DNA of 64,000 nt from Bacteroidia bacterium (lineage in GTDB: Bacteria > Bacteroidota > Bacteroidia > 2-12-FULL-35-15), in assembly GCA_030654175.1 (NCBI GenBank), contig JAURXZ010000024.1:310001-374000 (forward strand). Reading direction: 5' to 3'. Under the pieces are notes generated by a model. It saw nothing but the letters and a program-made list of their open reading frames with translations. It made no database searches and was not told the origin of the DNA. Of this stretch, positions 8,887 through 19,074 are shown one piece after another. Both the position numbers and the translations under genes were made by a program. How positions within the stretch are numbered: position 1 is the stretch's first letter; each line of letters opens with the position of its first letter.

Positions 8887-10581
8887 CTAATAAACAACAA
8901 CCTTTACGACATTGGATTTTTTATCGTTAGCATTGATATTGACAAAATAGATCCCTTTTTCAATGGAATTTAGATCCATGCTAAGGTGCTGTATCCCCGA
9001 GGCGTTGTTATCCATTTTGATGCGTTTCACTTCCTGACCCAATACATTTACCAGCGCAACAGATATTTGATTACCCAATAGCAGAGAACTATTGTAAACA
9101 ATGTTTAGTGTTTTATTGGCCGGGTTTGGATACACGTTTGTAATTTCAAAAGAATCGTGAAAAGGTAAAATATCACCAACAGAAACAAGCGAACAATAAT
9201 TTTGAACAGCTTTTACAGCTTTAAATAAATTCAACCGCCCACCAGTCAGGGTAATTCCTGCACTCATAGATGGGATGAGATCAACTGCGCCTAACAGTGA
9301 ATCCTTAACCATCAGTGCAATACCTGCCGGATCAGCCTTGTAATTGATAATAAACTGCGGACAAAAAACGGAGTACATTAAGGCAATGGCTCCCGCTACG
9401 TGTGGTGTAGCCATTGATGTTCCCGAAATAGCCGAATAGGAATTGGAAGGGTAGGTGGAGGTGATGTTTGTACCGGGAGCGCCTAAGTCAATGGTGGTGG
9501 CACCATATCCGCAACTGCTGTTTTTTGAATCGGTATTGGTTGTATTGGTAACGGTAACAAGCCAATTGCTTTCACAAGCAGTGGGAATATCGCCTGTTAC
9601 ATCTATATTAAAGTTTGCATTAGCCGTAGCTCCAGCGCTCAAAATCCCAACCGAACCTAAGGAATCATACATTGCACACCATAGCGGGTAAGCACTTGGC
9701 TGACCATTGTTAACACCAAAAGAAGAGTTGGTTGAAACCACAAAAGCGCCTTTTGCACCATTGGTTTCGTTGTATTCCCTCCGCTGATCCATCACAAAGG
9801 CATAAGAAGCCACTACATTTGATTCAAAGCTACCACCTGATGAACCGTAAGATACAGCCATCGTTTTTACGTTCCAGTTTACCCCGGTTACCCCAATTCC
9901 ATTATTCCCTTTGGCCCCAACAGTTCCGGATACGTGTGTTCCGTGACTTGAAACCGGAAAATTATCCGTTCCGTTTGAACCATTCCATCCATCAAAATCA
10001 TCTATATAGCCATTGTTATCATCATCAATGCTGTTGTTGGGTATCTCATCTGAATTTTTCCAGAAATCTAAATCTTGCTGGCTCAGATCAAATCCACCGT
10101 CAATAACAGCAACCACAATGGTATCACCCTGAGAGGTTAATCCACCGGTAGTTATGTCCCAGGCTTCTGTTGCCTGAATATCCGCCAAAGGTGTGCCACC
10201 GCTTTGTCCGGTGTTTTTCATGTCCCACATTGCACCAAATTGAGGGTCGTTAGGGGTAGCGCGTTCTGTAAAGGTGTGATTAAATTGTGCAATTTTTACT
10301 AAAGAGCTTCGCCTAACAGCATTCAGCATTTCAGCATTATCAATAGTGGCAGCATTGAAATTAAACAAATAAATGTGCATTGATCTTGAAAGAAGGCGTT
10401 CAACTTTAAAATCAGTTTTACGTCCACTAACAAATTGCAGGCCATTGGAAAGCTTTACTGCATCAGCTTCTGAACTTACCATGACCAAAAGGTTGCCGGG
10501 GACAATATTGGTTTCCTGGGCATACAAAAAATGGCCAGAGAAAATTAAAAGGAAATTAAAAAGGGTAATAATTTTTTTCAT
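8887..10581 (-). CDS. Secreted subtilisin-like S8 serine protease with T9SS sorting domain
   Basis: A 564-residue exported protease. It has a signal peptide (MKKIITLFNFLLIFSGHFLYAQ) and a pro-region up to about residue 110. The S8 catalytic triad is present: Asp161 in VVAVIDGGFD, His213 in SSHGTHVSGT and Ser389 in ISGTSMATPHVAGA. The oxyanion region around SFGVNN is also in place. An acidic stretch IDDDNNGYIDDFDG (residues 185-198) looks like the calcium-binding loop seen in many Bacteroidota subtilisins. The C-terminus (VYPNPANKTLNIVY, VLGQEVKRIK, KGIYFVNINANDKKSNVVKVVVY) is a type A sorting domain. It is expected on the cell surface or in the medium, degrading proteins. Confidence 0.93.
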   Translation of the reverse strand: MKKIITLFNFLLIFSGHFLYAQETNIVPGNLLVMVSSEADAVKLSNGLQFVSGRKTDFKVERLLSRSMHIYLFNFNAATIDNAEMLNAVRRSSLVKIAQFNHTFTERATPNDPQFGAMWDMKNTGQSGGTPLADIQATEAWDITTGGLTSQGDTIVVAVIDGGFDLSQQDLDFWKNSDEIPNNSIDDDNNGYIDDFDGWNGSNGTDNFPVSSHGTHVSGTVGAKGNNGIGVTGVNWNVKTMAVSYGSSGGSFESNVVASYAFVMDQRREYNETNGAKGAFVVSTNSSFGVNNGQPSAYPLWCAMYDSLGSVGILSAGATANANFNIDVTGDIPTACESNWLVTVTNTTNTDSKNSSCGYGATTIDLGAPGTNITSTYPSNSYSAISGTSMATPHVAGAIALMYSVFCPQFIINYKADPAGIALMVKDSLLGAVDLIPSMSAGITLTGGRLNLFKAVKAVQNYCSLVSVGDILPFHDSFEITNVYPNPANKTLNIVYNSSLLLGNQISVALVNVLGQEVKRIKMDNNASGIQHLSMDLNSIEKGIYFVNINANDKKSNVVKVVVY

Positions 10582-10604
10582 AGCTCCGGTTACGGATAAG
10601 TAAC

Positions 10605-10625
10605 GTTACGAATTTACGAAACTGT
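10605..10625. repeat. Dispersed motif GTTACGAATTTACGAAACTG(T)
   Basis: A 21-base sequence upstream of the S8 protease gene whose exact reverse complement occurs at 35115-35135. A 15-base core (AATTTACGAAACTGT) recurs at 47312-47326, and a shorter core near 2595-2607. It lies next to GTTACGGATAAGTAAC, also shared with the 35.1 kb locus. Confidence 0.75.
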
Positions 10626-10682
10626 AGAGCAAAAAGCAAGTAATTTTTAATTTCAAGTTAGGGCCTCAAAGGAAACCACCAA

Positions 10683-11957
10683 TTAATCTTTTTGAATTAC
10701 AACTCTACTTACGTAATTTATTTTATTGTTGTGTAAGGAAAGAATATAAACCCCGTTGCTCAAACCGCTAACATCAATATTGTGACTTGATGCAAAATTT
10801 ATTTGATCATTTACAATTTGCTGTCCTTGTATGTTCATTAACGAAAAATTAAAGTTTTGTTCAATTTTGCTTTTATTAACTATTGTTATGTTATTGCTTG
10901 CCGGATTAGGATATACATTTATATCATAAATATTATTGTATTCAGAAATGGTATTAACATTTTGTGGATCAACACAAATTTGTAAAATTCCTGATTCAAA
11001 ACAATAGATCTCAATCTCATTAACATTTCCTGTGAATGACAAATAAACATTTTCCCAATTAGAAAAATTAGTTGCAGTTGTGTCCAAATTGACGATAACT
11101 CCACCTATTGTGGTAGGGAAACTCGCATTTAAAGCAATGGTGGTAGACCCATTAACAGAAAACCCCATTTGATTAAATTGGCTGTAACCGCCATATATTT
11201 CATAGGTTATTACCTGCGTGCTTCCATCAAAAGAAAAATTGGCACCTGTGTAAGAGCCATAAATTCCCGGGAAATTCTGATTGAATTCCCAAGTTCCTAA
11301 AGTCGATGCAGTATCAAAATAAGGAACATTGATAATTGGATAAATACCACCTTGTGTATATCCTAATGTATCTCCATTTGGTTGCCAATTGTATGTTGTA
11401 AAATCATTACAAGGAGTATTATCCAAAGAGTCAACGCACATTTGTAAAATTCCCGATTCAAAGCAATAAATCTCAATCTCATTAACATTTCCTGAGAATG
11501 ACAAATAAACATTTTCCCAATTAGAAAAATTAGTTGCAGTTGTGTCCAAATTAACTACAATTCCACCTATTGTGATAGGAAAACCGCCATTTAAAGAACT
11601 GGTTGAAGATCCATTAACAGAAAACCCCATTTGATTAAATTGGCTGTAACCGCCATATATTTCATAGGTTATTACCTGCGCGCTTCCATTAAAAGAAAAA
11701 TTGGCACCTGTGTAAGCGCCATAGATTCCCGGGAAATTCTGATTGAATTCCCAAGTTCCTAAAGTCGATGCAGTATCAAAATAAGGAACATTGATAATTG
11801 GATAATTACCACTCTGTGTATATCCTAATGTATCTCCAGTTGGTTGCCAATTGTATGTTTCAAAATTATCACAACCGAGAGGGGGTTGGCCATAATTTAT
11901 ATTAACCATAAATATTAGCATAAGAAATAAGGTAATTTTTTTTAGTTTAGTTTTCAT
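10683..11957 (-). CDS. Secreted protein with 154-residue tandem duplication and T9SS sorting domain
   Basis: A 424-residue exported protein of unknown function. After a signal peptide (MKTKLKKITLFLMLIFMVNINYGQ) two nearly identical units of 154 residues follow, from Cys29 and from Cys183. Each contains TYNWQP.GDTLGYTQ, PIINVPYFDTASTLGTWEFN, ITYEIYGGYSQFNQMGFSVN and WENVYLSF.GNVNEIEIYCFES. The DNA is similarly conserved with a 462-base period, so the duplication is recent. The C-terminus (INVYPNPASNNITIVNKS, NIQGQQIVND, NGVYILSLHNNK) is a type A sorting domain. The units look like a beta-sandwich, possibly carbohydrate- or surface-binding, but I recognise no family. Confidence 0.82.
   Translation of the reverse strand: MKTKLKKITLFLMLIFMVNINYGQPPLGCDNFETYNWQPTGDTLGYTQSGNYPIINVPYFDTASTLGTWEFNQNFPGIYGAYTGANFSFNGSAQVITYEIYGGYSQFNQMGFSVNGSSTSSLNGGFPITIGGIVVNLDTTATNFSNWENVYLSFSGNVNEIEIYCFESGILQMCVDSLDNTPCNDFTTYNWQPNGDTLGYTQGGIYPIINVPYFDTASTLGTWEFNQNFPGIYGSYTGANFSFDGSTQVITYEIYGGYSQFNQMGFSVNGSTTIALNASFPTTIGGVIVNLDTTATNFSNWENVYLSFTGNVNEIEIYCFESGILQICVDPQNVNTISEYNNIYDINVYPNPASNNITIVNKSKIEQNFNFSLMNIQGQQIVNDQINFASSHNIDVSGLSNGVYILSLHNNKINYVSRVVIQKD
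10968..11875 (-). repeat. 462-bp tandem duplication inside a gene
   Basis: Two in-frame copies of a 462-base unit lie head to tail within the T9SS cargo gene. For example, the sequence GTTGCCAATT occurs at 11381 and again at 11843, exactly 462 bases apart. Most differences between copies are scattered single bases. Confidence 0.85.
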
Positions 11958-12167
11958 GTTTTATAGATTATGGTTAAATACATTTAAGACATCAGAAATT
12001 TTATTTTCAAGGATGATGTTATTTCAAACAAAATAGTTGCATCGGTTAAATTGGCTTATAGCATAATCTCAGTTTTTTTCGAAAAGCTGTCTAGGATATT
12101 ACTTGAGAAATGTATATTTTGCATAACTATTCATGGTGATTGCACACCATGTATCGTTAATTTTAAT

Positions 12168-15100
12168 ATGTCAGATAAAAATTTCACCATATATAAGTCA
12201 TCGGCCGGATCAGGAAAAACGTTCACATTGGTGAAAGAGTACCTGGCATTGGCATTGAACGATGAATCCAATCCCCCCAAAGCATACCGTCATATTTTAG
12301 CCGTTACCTTCACCAATAAGGCCGCATCTGAAATGAAAGAGCGAATCATCAAAGCCTTGAAAGAGCTTTCTCAGGACGATTACACAAAACTTTCGGGAGG
12401 AACAAAAACATTACTTGCCGAATTAAAAAAACATAAAAAATTAAATTTCCGCCAACAGGTAGATGATACCATCATCCGGAAACGCGCCAATAATGTGCTT
12501 ACGGAGGTGTTGCATAATTACTCCGATTTTGCGATCGGAACCATCGACAGCTTTGTGCATAAGATAGTGCGCACCTTTGCGTTCGATCTTAAAATTCCAA
12601 TGAGTTTTGAATTGGAAATGGATGATGATAAATTGCTGACGCAAGCAATTGACCTATTAATAGCGCAGATCGGGACTGATGAAACTTTAACAAAAGCATT
12701 AGTAGAATTTACTGAAAGTAAAACGGATGATGAAAAAAGCTGGCACATAGAAAATGATCTGAAATATTTTGCTAAAAATCTATTGACTGAAGATGGTGCT
12801 GTACATATAGAAAAACTAAGGCAGTTAAGCGTTAGTGATTTTTTTAAAATAAAAGATACGATACAGGAGGAGATCAAAAAATTTGAAGCATTTATTAATG
12901 GATGCGGAAAAGAGGCATTGAAAATTATCAGTGATGCGGGGATCGAACACGAGAAATTTGCAGGCGGAGCAAATGGAATTGGTAAGTATTTTACCTACCT
13001 TGCTGAATCACGTTTTGATAAATTAACACCCTCAGCTACCATTCAAAAAAATATTGATTCGGATAGTTGGTATGCCGGTAAAGCCTCTGTGTCTGACAAA
13101 GCAGGTATTGATGCTATTAAAGGTACGTTAACTAAATTATACAATGAGGCTTTTGCTTACATCCAACATAATTTGCAGGAAGTAACATTATTCAGATTAA
13201 TAAATACTACTATTTATTCGTTGGCAGTATTGAATGAAATTGAAAAACTACTCAATGAGTATAAGGCTCAAAACAATATTTTACACATTTCGGAATTCAA
13301 TAAATTAATTGCAAAGATCGTATTGAACGAGCCAATCCCTTTTATTTATGAGCGCTTGGGCGAGCGGTATAATAATTATCTGATCGATGAATTTCAGGAT
13401 ACCTCTGTTTTACAATTTCAAAATCTGTTGCCATTAATTGATAATTCGCTGGCAAGCGGACATTTTACAATGCTTGTAGGTGATGGTAAACAAGCTATTT
13501 ATCGATGGCGCGGAGGTGAAGTGGAACAGTTTGCCATGTTGCCAGAAGTATTTGCACACAATAATAATCCTTTGGTGTTAGAGCGGGAACAAGCATTGAA
13601 GCGAAATCACAATCCACAGGTGTTGGATAAAAATTATCGCAGTAAGCGCGAAATAATAGAATTTAATAATGCTATTTTCAGAACACTTTCCAATAAATTA
13701 AATGAAAAATTTAAAAGTATTTATGAAACATTAGAACAGGGTTTTAACCCTGAAAATAGTGGCGGATTTGTTCAGGTGGAGTTTTTGGATGCTGAAAAAG
13801 AAGAAATGCGGGAACAGAATTTAGAACGCACCTATCTTATCATTCAGGATCTGTTGATACAAAATTTTCAATTAAGGGACGTAGCTATATTGGTGCGTAA
13901 GAATACCGATGGCAGCGAGATCGCCAATTATTTATCCAATAAAGGAATTGAAGTGATCTCTTCTGATTCATTATTACTGAGCAATTCAGCTGAGGTGAAT
14001 TTTATTTATTCCCTGCTCCGGTATTTAAATAATACGAGCGACCAAATAATACAAGCCGAATTGTTAGAATACCTTGTTGCTTCCAAACGTGTTGAAAATA
14101 CAGACATAAACCAATTGTTAGTAGAAAATAAACAGGATTTTATTTCTGTAATTAAATTAGTTTGCCGCGATTTTAATAGTAATGCCCTTTCTAAAATGGC
14201 ATTGTATGAGCTGTGTGAAGAGTTGGTGCGCTTATTTAAACTCAATACGATCCCCAATGCTTACATTCAATTTTATCTGGATGAGGTGTTGAATTATTCT
14301 ATTAAACAAAATAACAACCTGAATGATTTTATTGATTATTGGGAAGATAAAAAAGAGAAAGCTTCATTAATTGTTCCCCTGGGAATGAATGCGGTTACTA
14401 TTATGACGATCCATCGTGCAAAAGGATTGGAGTTTCCGGCTGTGATATTACCATTCTCCAACGGAAAAGTGGAAAAAGGGAAAAAGCACTTATGGGTGGA
14501 TCTGGAAAACAATAAGATCCCGCAATTGCAATCAGCATTGGTTTCTGCAAGTGAAAGTTTGCGGGAAACGCCTTATGGTGATCAATATGATGATGAAAAA
14601 AACAAGTCGTTGCTTGATAGCCTGAATGTGCTATACGTAGCCCTTACACGCCCCGAAGAACGTTTGTATATACTTACCGGAAAGCCATCGAAATCACCTG
14701 GTAATTTGAGCACTGTTAGCGATATGTTCGCTCATTACTACCAACAGAATGGCGATTGGCAGGAGGGGAAGACCGTTTATACTTTTGGTGAACAAACTAC
14801 ACATAAACAACATTTAAAAGGTGCCGAAACTCAAAACTTTAAACTTTTAACTTTTAACTCAAACCAGTGGCGAAATCATATTAAAATGCGTGCTGCAGCA
14901 CCAAGTATCTGGAATCTGGAAATAACAGAAAGTAAAAAAGATTACGGTGTGATGGTGCATACTGCACTGGCAAAAATAAAATCAGTGGAGGATATTGAAT
15001 CTGCTGTAAATTCAATGTTCCTGGAGGGGCTGGTTACGGCAGATGAAAAAGAAAATTTGCTAACTGTAATTAAAAAGATCATCAAGCTGCCTAAATTAAA

Positions 15101-15377
15101 AGCCCATTTTGCACAAGGATTAAAAGTGAAAAATGAAAGCGAAATTATTTCATTGACCGGTGAAAAGTTTCGCTTGGACAGAGTTGTATTTCACCCGGTT
15201 TTGAAAGGAAAGGAAGGACAATCAACCGCTGTAATCATTGATTATAAAACAGGCGAAGAAAAACCGGATCACAAAAAACAAATACTTCAATATGCCGACC
15301 TGTTAAACCAAATGGGTTATTCTGTTACTGAAAAATTATTGGTTTACATTGAAGAACAGAAGGTGTTGGAATGTTAG
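12168..15377 (+). CDS. RecB/AddA-like UvrD-family helicase-nuclease
   Basis: A protein of about 1069 residues of the UvrD/Rep superfamily 1 helicases with a C-terminal nuclease domain, expected to process double-strand DNA ends for recombination. Walker A is YKSSAGSGKTFTLVKEY at the very N-terminus and Walker B is YLIDEFQDTS. Helicase motifs further on include LVGDGKQAIYRWRGG, MTIHRAKGLEFPAVILP and VLYVALTRPEERLYIL. Near the end, RLDRVVFHP followed by VIIDYKTGEE and a Q-x-x-x-YA-x-L element form a PD-(D/E)xK RecB-type nuclease site. I choose the ATG at 12168 (MSDKNFTIYKSS), because the 39 residues upstream are not family-like. A partner AddB or RecC gene would be expected nearby in many genomes but is not in this window. 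Confidence 0.9.
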   Translation: MSDKNFTIYKSSAGSGKTFTLVKEYLALALNDESNPPKAYRHILAVTFTNKAASEMKERIIKALKELSQDDYTKLSGGTKTLLAELKKHKKLNFRQQVDDTIIRKRANNVLTEVLHNYSDFAIGTIDSFVHKIVRTFAFDLKIPMSFELEMDDDKLLTQAIDLLIAQIGTDETLTKALVEFTESKTDDEKSWHIENDLKYFAKNLLTEDGAVHIEKLRQLSVSDFFKIKDTIQEEIKKFEAFINGCGKEALKIISDAGIEHEKFAGGANGIGKYFTYLAESRFDKLTPSATIQKNIDSDSWYAGKASVSDKAGIDAIKGTLTKLYNEAFAYIQHNLQEVTLFRLINTTIYSLAVLNEIEKLLNEYKAQNNILHISEFNKLIAKIVLNEPIPFIYERLGERYNNYLIDEFQDTSVLQFQNLLPLIDNSLASGHFTMLVGDGKQAIYRWRGGEVEQFAMLPEVFAHNNNPLVLEREQALKRNHNPQVLDKNYRSKREIIEFNNAIFRTLSNKLNEKFKSIYETLEQGFNPENSGGFVQVEFLDAEKEEMREQNLERTYLIIQDLLIQNFQLRDVAILVRKNTDGSEIANYLSNKGIEVISSDSLLLSNSAEVNFIYSLLRYLNNTSDQIIQAELLEYLVASKRVENTDINQLLVENKQDFISVIKLVCRDFNSNALSKMALYELCEELVRLFKLNTIPNAYIQFYLDEVLNYSIKQNNNLNDFIDYWEDKKEKASLIVPLGMNAVTIMTIHRAKGLEFPAVILPFSNGKVEKGKKHLWVDLENNKIPQLQSALVSASESLRETPYGDQYDDEKNKSLLDSLNVLYVALTRPEERLYILTGKPSKSPGNLSTVSDMFAHYYQQNGDWQEGKTVYTFGEQTTHKQHLKGAETQNFKLLTFNSNQWRNHIKMRAAAPSIWNLEITESKKDYGVMVHTALAKIKSVEDIESAVNSMFLEGLVTADEKENLLTVIKKIIKLPKLKAHFAQGLKVKNESEIISLTGEKFRLDRVVFHPVLKGKEGQSTAVIIDYKTGEEKPDHKKQILQYADLLNQMGYSVTEKLLVYIEEQKVLEC

Positions 15378-15509
15378 ATTTGCCGATAAATGCACCTTTA
15401 GAGATTTAAGAATATTTATTTTCAATTATTATGGTTAGTCCCGTAACGTAGTAAAATTGGGCGTTTGAGGCAATTAAAAACAAAAGAGCATGATACGTTA
15501 TTGTTGTTT

Positions 15510-16361
15510 CTAAGCAATAGATGAATTGTACTTTTCAAGAAAAGTTGTTTTGAAAAACGGAGCCAGGTTTTTTCCCTTGTATTTCAGAACAACGTACACA
15601 GCCAGCAACATAATTAATGTACTCATAGTTGCTGCAACCATTTCTGTTTGTCCGATCATTGATACCATATTCCATGTAAAATGCCAGATACTTACTGCAA
15701 GCAAACTACCTCTGGTGTAATTAAAAATAAAAGTGAGCCATAAAGAACCGGCAAAAATCCCTAATATAAATCCAATAAGCATGGCGCTGTTCAATTCATA
15801 ACGGTAAAAGAAAGAGGGAATATGCCAGCACACCCAGAAAACTGAGAGAATACAACTTGCAACAAATGCAGAATATTTACTTTGTAAAAATGGCAACGCA
15901 AAACCCCGCCAACCCGCTTCCTCTCCAAAACCATATGTAATAAGAGGGAAAAACCAGGCAAGAAAATTTATTGGCGAAAGTAATTGATTGCTGCGAAAGA
16001 AATCCGAAACACTAAACCATTCGTGATTGATAAATCGATCAACAAAAATTGCAAATATTAAATAGAGAATTGGTGACAGTGCAATTATCAATCGATTGGT
16101 AGTAAGATCCTTGTATGAATATGATTTCAAGAAATTCCTGATAGAATTTTTATTAAAAAACAATTTCAATGTAATTATGGCACCTAAAAAAGGACCGAAT
16201 CCTCCTAAGGCATGCCATACATCCTGTGTGCGTGCATGGGCTGCATCATCAGGAAAAAGAAAAATAATTTTATGATGATTGAGTGCAAGCATTATAAAAA
16301 TAATCCAGGAGAAGAAATAGGAAAGAAAAAAATAAACCAGTAATGTTTTTGGGCGTTTCAT
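15510..16361 (-). CDS. CPBP-family intramembrane glutamic protease
   Basis: A 283-residue polytopic membrane protein with about seven hydrophobic segments. The CPBP (Abi/CAAX prenyl protease-like) motifs are present: EEAGWRGFALP with Glu147, Glu148 and Arg152, then His180 in VCWHIPSFFY, then IWHFTWNMVSMI in a later helix. Family members are intramembrane proteases or processing factors; the substrate cannot be told. It lies convergent to the RecB/AddA-like gene with 132 bases between, and I see no operon partner. Confidence 0.88.
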   Translation of the reverse strand: MKRPKTLLVYFFLSYFFSWIIFIMLALNHHKIIFLFPDDAAHARTQDVWHALGGFGPFLGAIITLKLFFNKNSIRNFLKSYSYKDLTTNRLIIALSPILYLIFAIFVDRFINHEWFSVSDFFRSNQLLSPINFLAWFFPLITYGFGEEAGWRGFALPFLQSKYSAFVASCILSVFWVCWHIPSFFYRYELNSAMLIGFILGIFAGSLWLTFIFNYTRGSLLAVSIWHFTWNMVSMIGQTEMVAATMSTLIMLLAVYVVLKYKGKNLAPFFKTTFLEKYNSSIA

Positions 16362-16679
16362 TTACAATAATAATAGTTGAACAAATATCATAATGATTTC
16401 TTTAAAAGAGTGTGACAGCCATCAACTTATCAAATGTTTCAGATCACAATGCTGTTATGCTGACGTATGGCCACAAAATTTTATAGACAAACAAATCAGT
16501 AATCACCCATAAGTGGGATTAGCCCATTGAAAAGGTACATCGCGAAACATTTTATTTCCTTAATTATTCGTAAATTAGCATTTCAATTTTGGTGAATGAA
16601 TAGTTAAGTAGATAAAAATATTACAATTAAGGCAATTCAAAAAAGACAGTTTTAAAAACCTGTCCGGTAAAAAAATATT
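16362..16679. other. Divergent intergenic region before dnaG
   Basis: A 318-base AT-rich gap between the divergent CPBP gene and dnaG. I see no clear promoter box, RNA or repeat in it. Confidence 0.4.
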
Positions 16680-18710
16680 TTGATACACAAAGAAGACATA
16701 GATAAGATTTTTGAAGCTGCTCGCGTTGAGGAAGTGGTTGGGGATTATGTTACGCTTAAAAAACGTGGCGTTAATCTTATTGGCCTGTGTCCTTTTCACG
16801 ATGAAAAAACACCATCATTTTATGTATCACCGGTAAAGGGTATTTACAAATGTTTTGGTTGTGGTAAAGGAGGGCATGCGATAAATTTTGTGATGGAGAA
16901 AGAGCTGATGTCGTATCCTGATGCCTTGCGACATCTTGCAAAAAAGTATAACATACACATTGTAGAAGAAGAGCAATCGCCTGAACAGTTGCAATCACAG
17001 AACGATCGTGAGAGTTTGTTTGTAGTTTCTTCTTTTGCTCAAAAGAATTTTTCTGAAAATTTATACAACACCGATGAAGGAAAATCAATAGGGCTGGGCT
17101 ATTTCAAAGAGCGAGGTTTTAGAGAAGATATTATTCAGAAGTTTCAGCTGGGCTATTGTTTAACTAACCGAAGTGCGTTTACCGATATTGCAATAAAGAC
17201 CGGGTATAAAGCGGAATACCTTGTAAAGGCCGGGCTTACGCTTGAATATAAAAATGAAAACCCTTCACCCTCTTTTAATGAAGATGCCGAAATTGCACCC
17301 TCTACAGAGAAGGCCGGTTCAAAGTTGCTTGACCGTTTCTGGGGCCGTGTAATGTTTCCTATTCACAATGCAACAGGCCGCGTGATTGCCTTTGGGGGCC
17401 GCACACTGCGCACGGATAAAAAAACCGCTAAGTACATCAACTCTCCTGAAACGGATATTTACCACAAGAGTGATGTGTTGTACGGAATATTTTTTGCCAA
17501 AAAAGAGATCATTGCGCAGGACAATTGTTTTTTGGTAGAGGGCTATACGGATGTAATATCCATGCATCAATCGGGAATTGAAAATGTGGTAGCGAGCAGT
17601 GGTACCTCTTTAACTGTGGGGCAAATAAAATTGATCCGCAGGTTCACCAACAACATCACTATTTTGTATGATGGTGATAACGCGGGTATTAAAGCCAGTT
17701 TCAGAGGGATCGATTTGATCTTGGAAGAGGGGATGAACGTTAAAGTATTGTTGTTTCCTGATGGTGAAGATCCGGACTCTTACTCGAAACGTGTTAGTAG
17801 CGAAGAGTTGAAGACCTTTATTAAAAACAATTCGAAAGATTTTATTTCGTTCAAAACAAATTTATTAATGGGTGATGTACAAAACGATCCCATAAAAAAA
17901 GCAGGACTTATCAAAGAAATTGTTGAAAGCATTGCGCTTATTCCCGAAGCTATTTATCGTTCGGTATATGTGAAAGAATGCAGCCGTATCATGGATATGG
18001 AAGAACAAATTCTGTTGAGCGAGTTGAATAAGATACGAAGCAAAAAGTTCAATGAAAAAAGCAATTCGCATAACACCACAGCCCCAGCCAACACAGAGTC
18101 GGAAGTTGTAGAAGCATTGCAAATTGAGGAAAAGAAACAATTGCTGGATGCCACTGCAGAACATCAGGAGCGGGACATAATTCGTTTATTACTCAATTAT
18201 GGAAATAAAAATGTAGTAGTAGACGGGGAGGAGACGGATGAAAAAAACCAACCCGTACAAATTGAAATCCCTCTTGCAGCTTTAGCGATACATGAATTAC
18301 AACATGATAATATTGTTTTTGAAAACGCGCTATACCATAGTATTTACAAAGAATTTGTTCAGCATCTGGATAATGAAAAAGTACCGGACTATAATTATTT
18401 TATTAGTCATGAGAACACCGCTATTTCATACCTGACAGTAGATTTGATAAGCAGCCCCTATTTCCTTTCTAATTGGGAACAACATAGTATTTATACTACA
18501 ATGGAAGAGGATGTTCTTAAAAAATCGTTGTACCATGCCGTGTATGCCTTAAAAAGCCGCAGGCTGGAAATGATGATCCATGATATTCAAAAGAGATTAA
18601 AAGAAAATCCTCCTGATGAGGAAATGATGACACTTATGCAAACGCAGCATCAATTACTTAAAACTAAAAAAGAATTAAATGTTTTGTTGGGTAGGATAGT
18701 GGTAAAGTAA
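16680..18710 (+). CDS. dnaG: DNA primase DnaG
   Basis: A 676-residue primase that lays RNA primers at the replication fork. The N-terminal CHC2 zinc ribbon has Cys37 and His40 (CPFHDEKTPSFYVSP) and Cys58 and Cys61 (YKCFGCGKGG). The catalytic core follows, with FWGRVMFPI and GRVIAFGGRTL. The TOPRIM centre has LVEGYTDVISMHQSG and later ILYDGDNAGIKA. The C-terminal part (DnaB-binding) is less conserved. The start is a TTG at 16680, which gives the usual primase N-terminus (MIHKEDIDKIFEAA); the next in-frame ATG would cut off the zinc ribbon, so TTG is clearly preferred. Confidence 0.96.
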   Translation: MIHKEDIDKIFEAARVEEVVGDYVTLKKRGVNLIGLCPFHDEKTPSFYVSPVKGIYKCFGCGKGGHAINFVMEKELMSYPDALRHLAKKYNIHIVEEEQSPEQLQSQNDRESLFVVSSFAQKNFSENLYNTDEGKSIGLGYFKERGFREDIIQKFQLGYCLTNRSAFTDIAIKTGYKAEYLVKAGLTLEYKNENPSPSFNEDAEIAPSTEKAGSKLLDRFWGRVMFPIHNATGRVIAFGGRTLRTDKKTAKYINSPETDIYHKSDVLYGIFFAKKEIIAQDNCFLVEGYTDVISMHQSGIENVVASSGTSLTVGQIKLIRRFTNNITILYDGDNAGIKASFRGIDLILEEGMNVKVLLFPDGEDPDSYSKRVSSEELKTFIKNNSKDFISFKTNLLMGDVQNDPIKKAGLIKEIVESIALIPEAIYRSVYVKECSRIMDMEEQILLSELNKIRSKKFNEKSNSHNTTAPANTESEVVEALQIEEKKQLLDATAEHQERDIIRLLLNYGNKNVVVDGEETDEKNQPVQIEIPLAALAIHELQHDNIVFENALYHSIYKEFVQHLDNEKVPDYNYFISHENTAISYLTVDLISSPYFLSNWEQHSIYTTMEEDVLKKSLYHAVYALKSRRLEMMIHDIQKRLKENPPDEEMMTLMQTQHQLLKTKKELNVLLGRIVVK

Positions 18711-18741
18711 AGTGATTTCTTCGTTTTGTGTTTTGTTTACC

Positions 18742-19026
18742 CTATTTTATTTTTTCGACCTGAATCCATCCTTCATTTTCGTGGTACATATGGCAAATGG
18801 CACCCCCTGTGCAATTTTTAATTTTTTTAAAAGTCGCAGTAACCAATATCCCGTTTGGAAATGACGATACCTTTTCGAGATTACAAACATTATAGTCTTT
18901 TTCGTTAAAGCGAAGGTATGTCCCTGTGCAATCTCTCACAACAGTCATGGTTTCATTTTTTACTTTTTTGCATGCAACGAAAGTAAGCATGGTAATTGTT
19001 GTTGCGAGAAAAATTATTTTTTTCAT
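18742..19026 (-). CDS. Small lipoprotein of unknown function
   Basis: A 94-residue protein with a lipoprotein signal: MKKIIFLATTITMLTFVAC followed by KK, with the lipobox Cys at position 19. The mature part has four further Cys (CTGTYL, VCNLEK, NCTGGAICHMY), which could form two disulfides. The charged KK after the lipid-anchored Cys gives no clear sorting cue. I do not recognise a family. It is convergent to dnaG and lies just downstream of the Cys/Lys-rich exported protein. Confidence 0.7.
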   Translation of the reverse strand: MKKIIFLATTITMLTFVACKKVKNETMTVVRDCTGTYLRFNEKDYNVCNLEKVSSFPNGILVTATFKKIKNCTGGAICHMYHENEGWIQVEKIK

Positions 19027-19074
19027 TTTATCTTTCTCGGATTTGTTAACGAATTCGAATCAAAATTTTTAATA

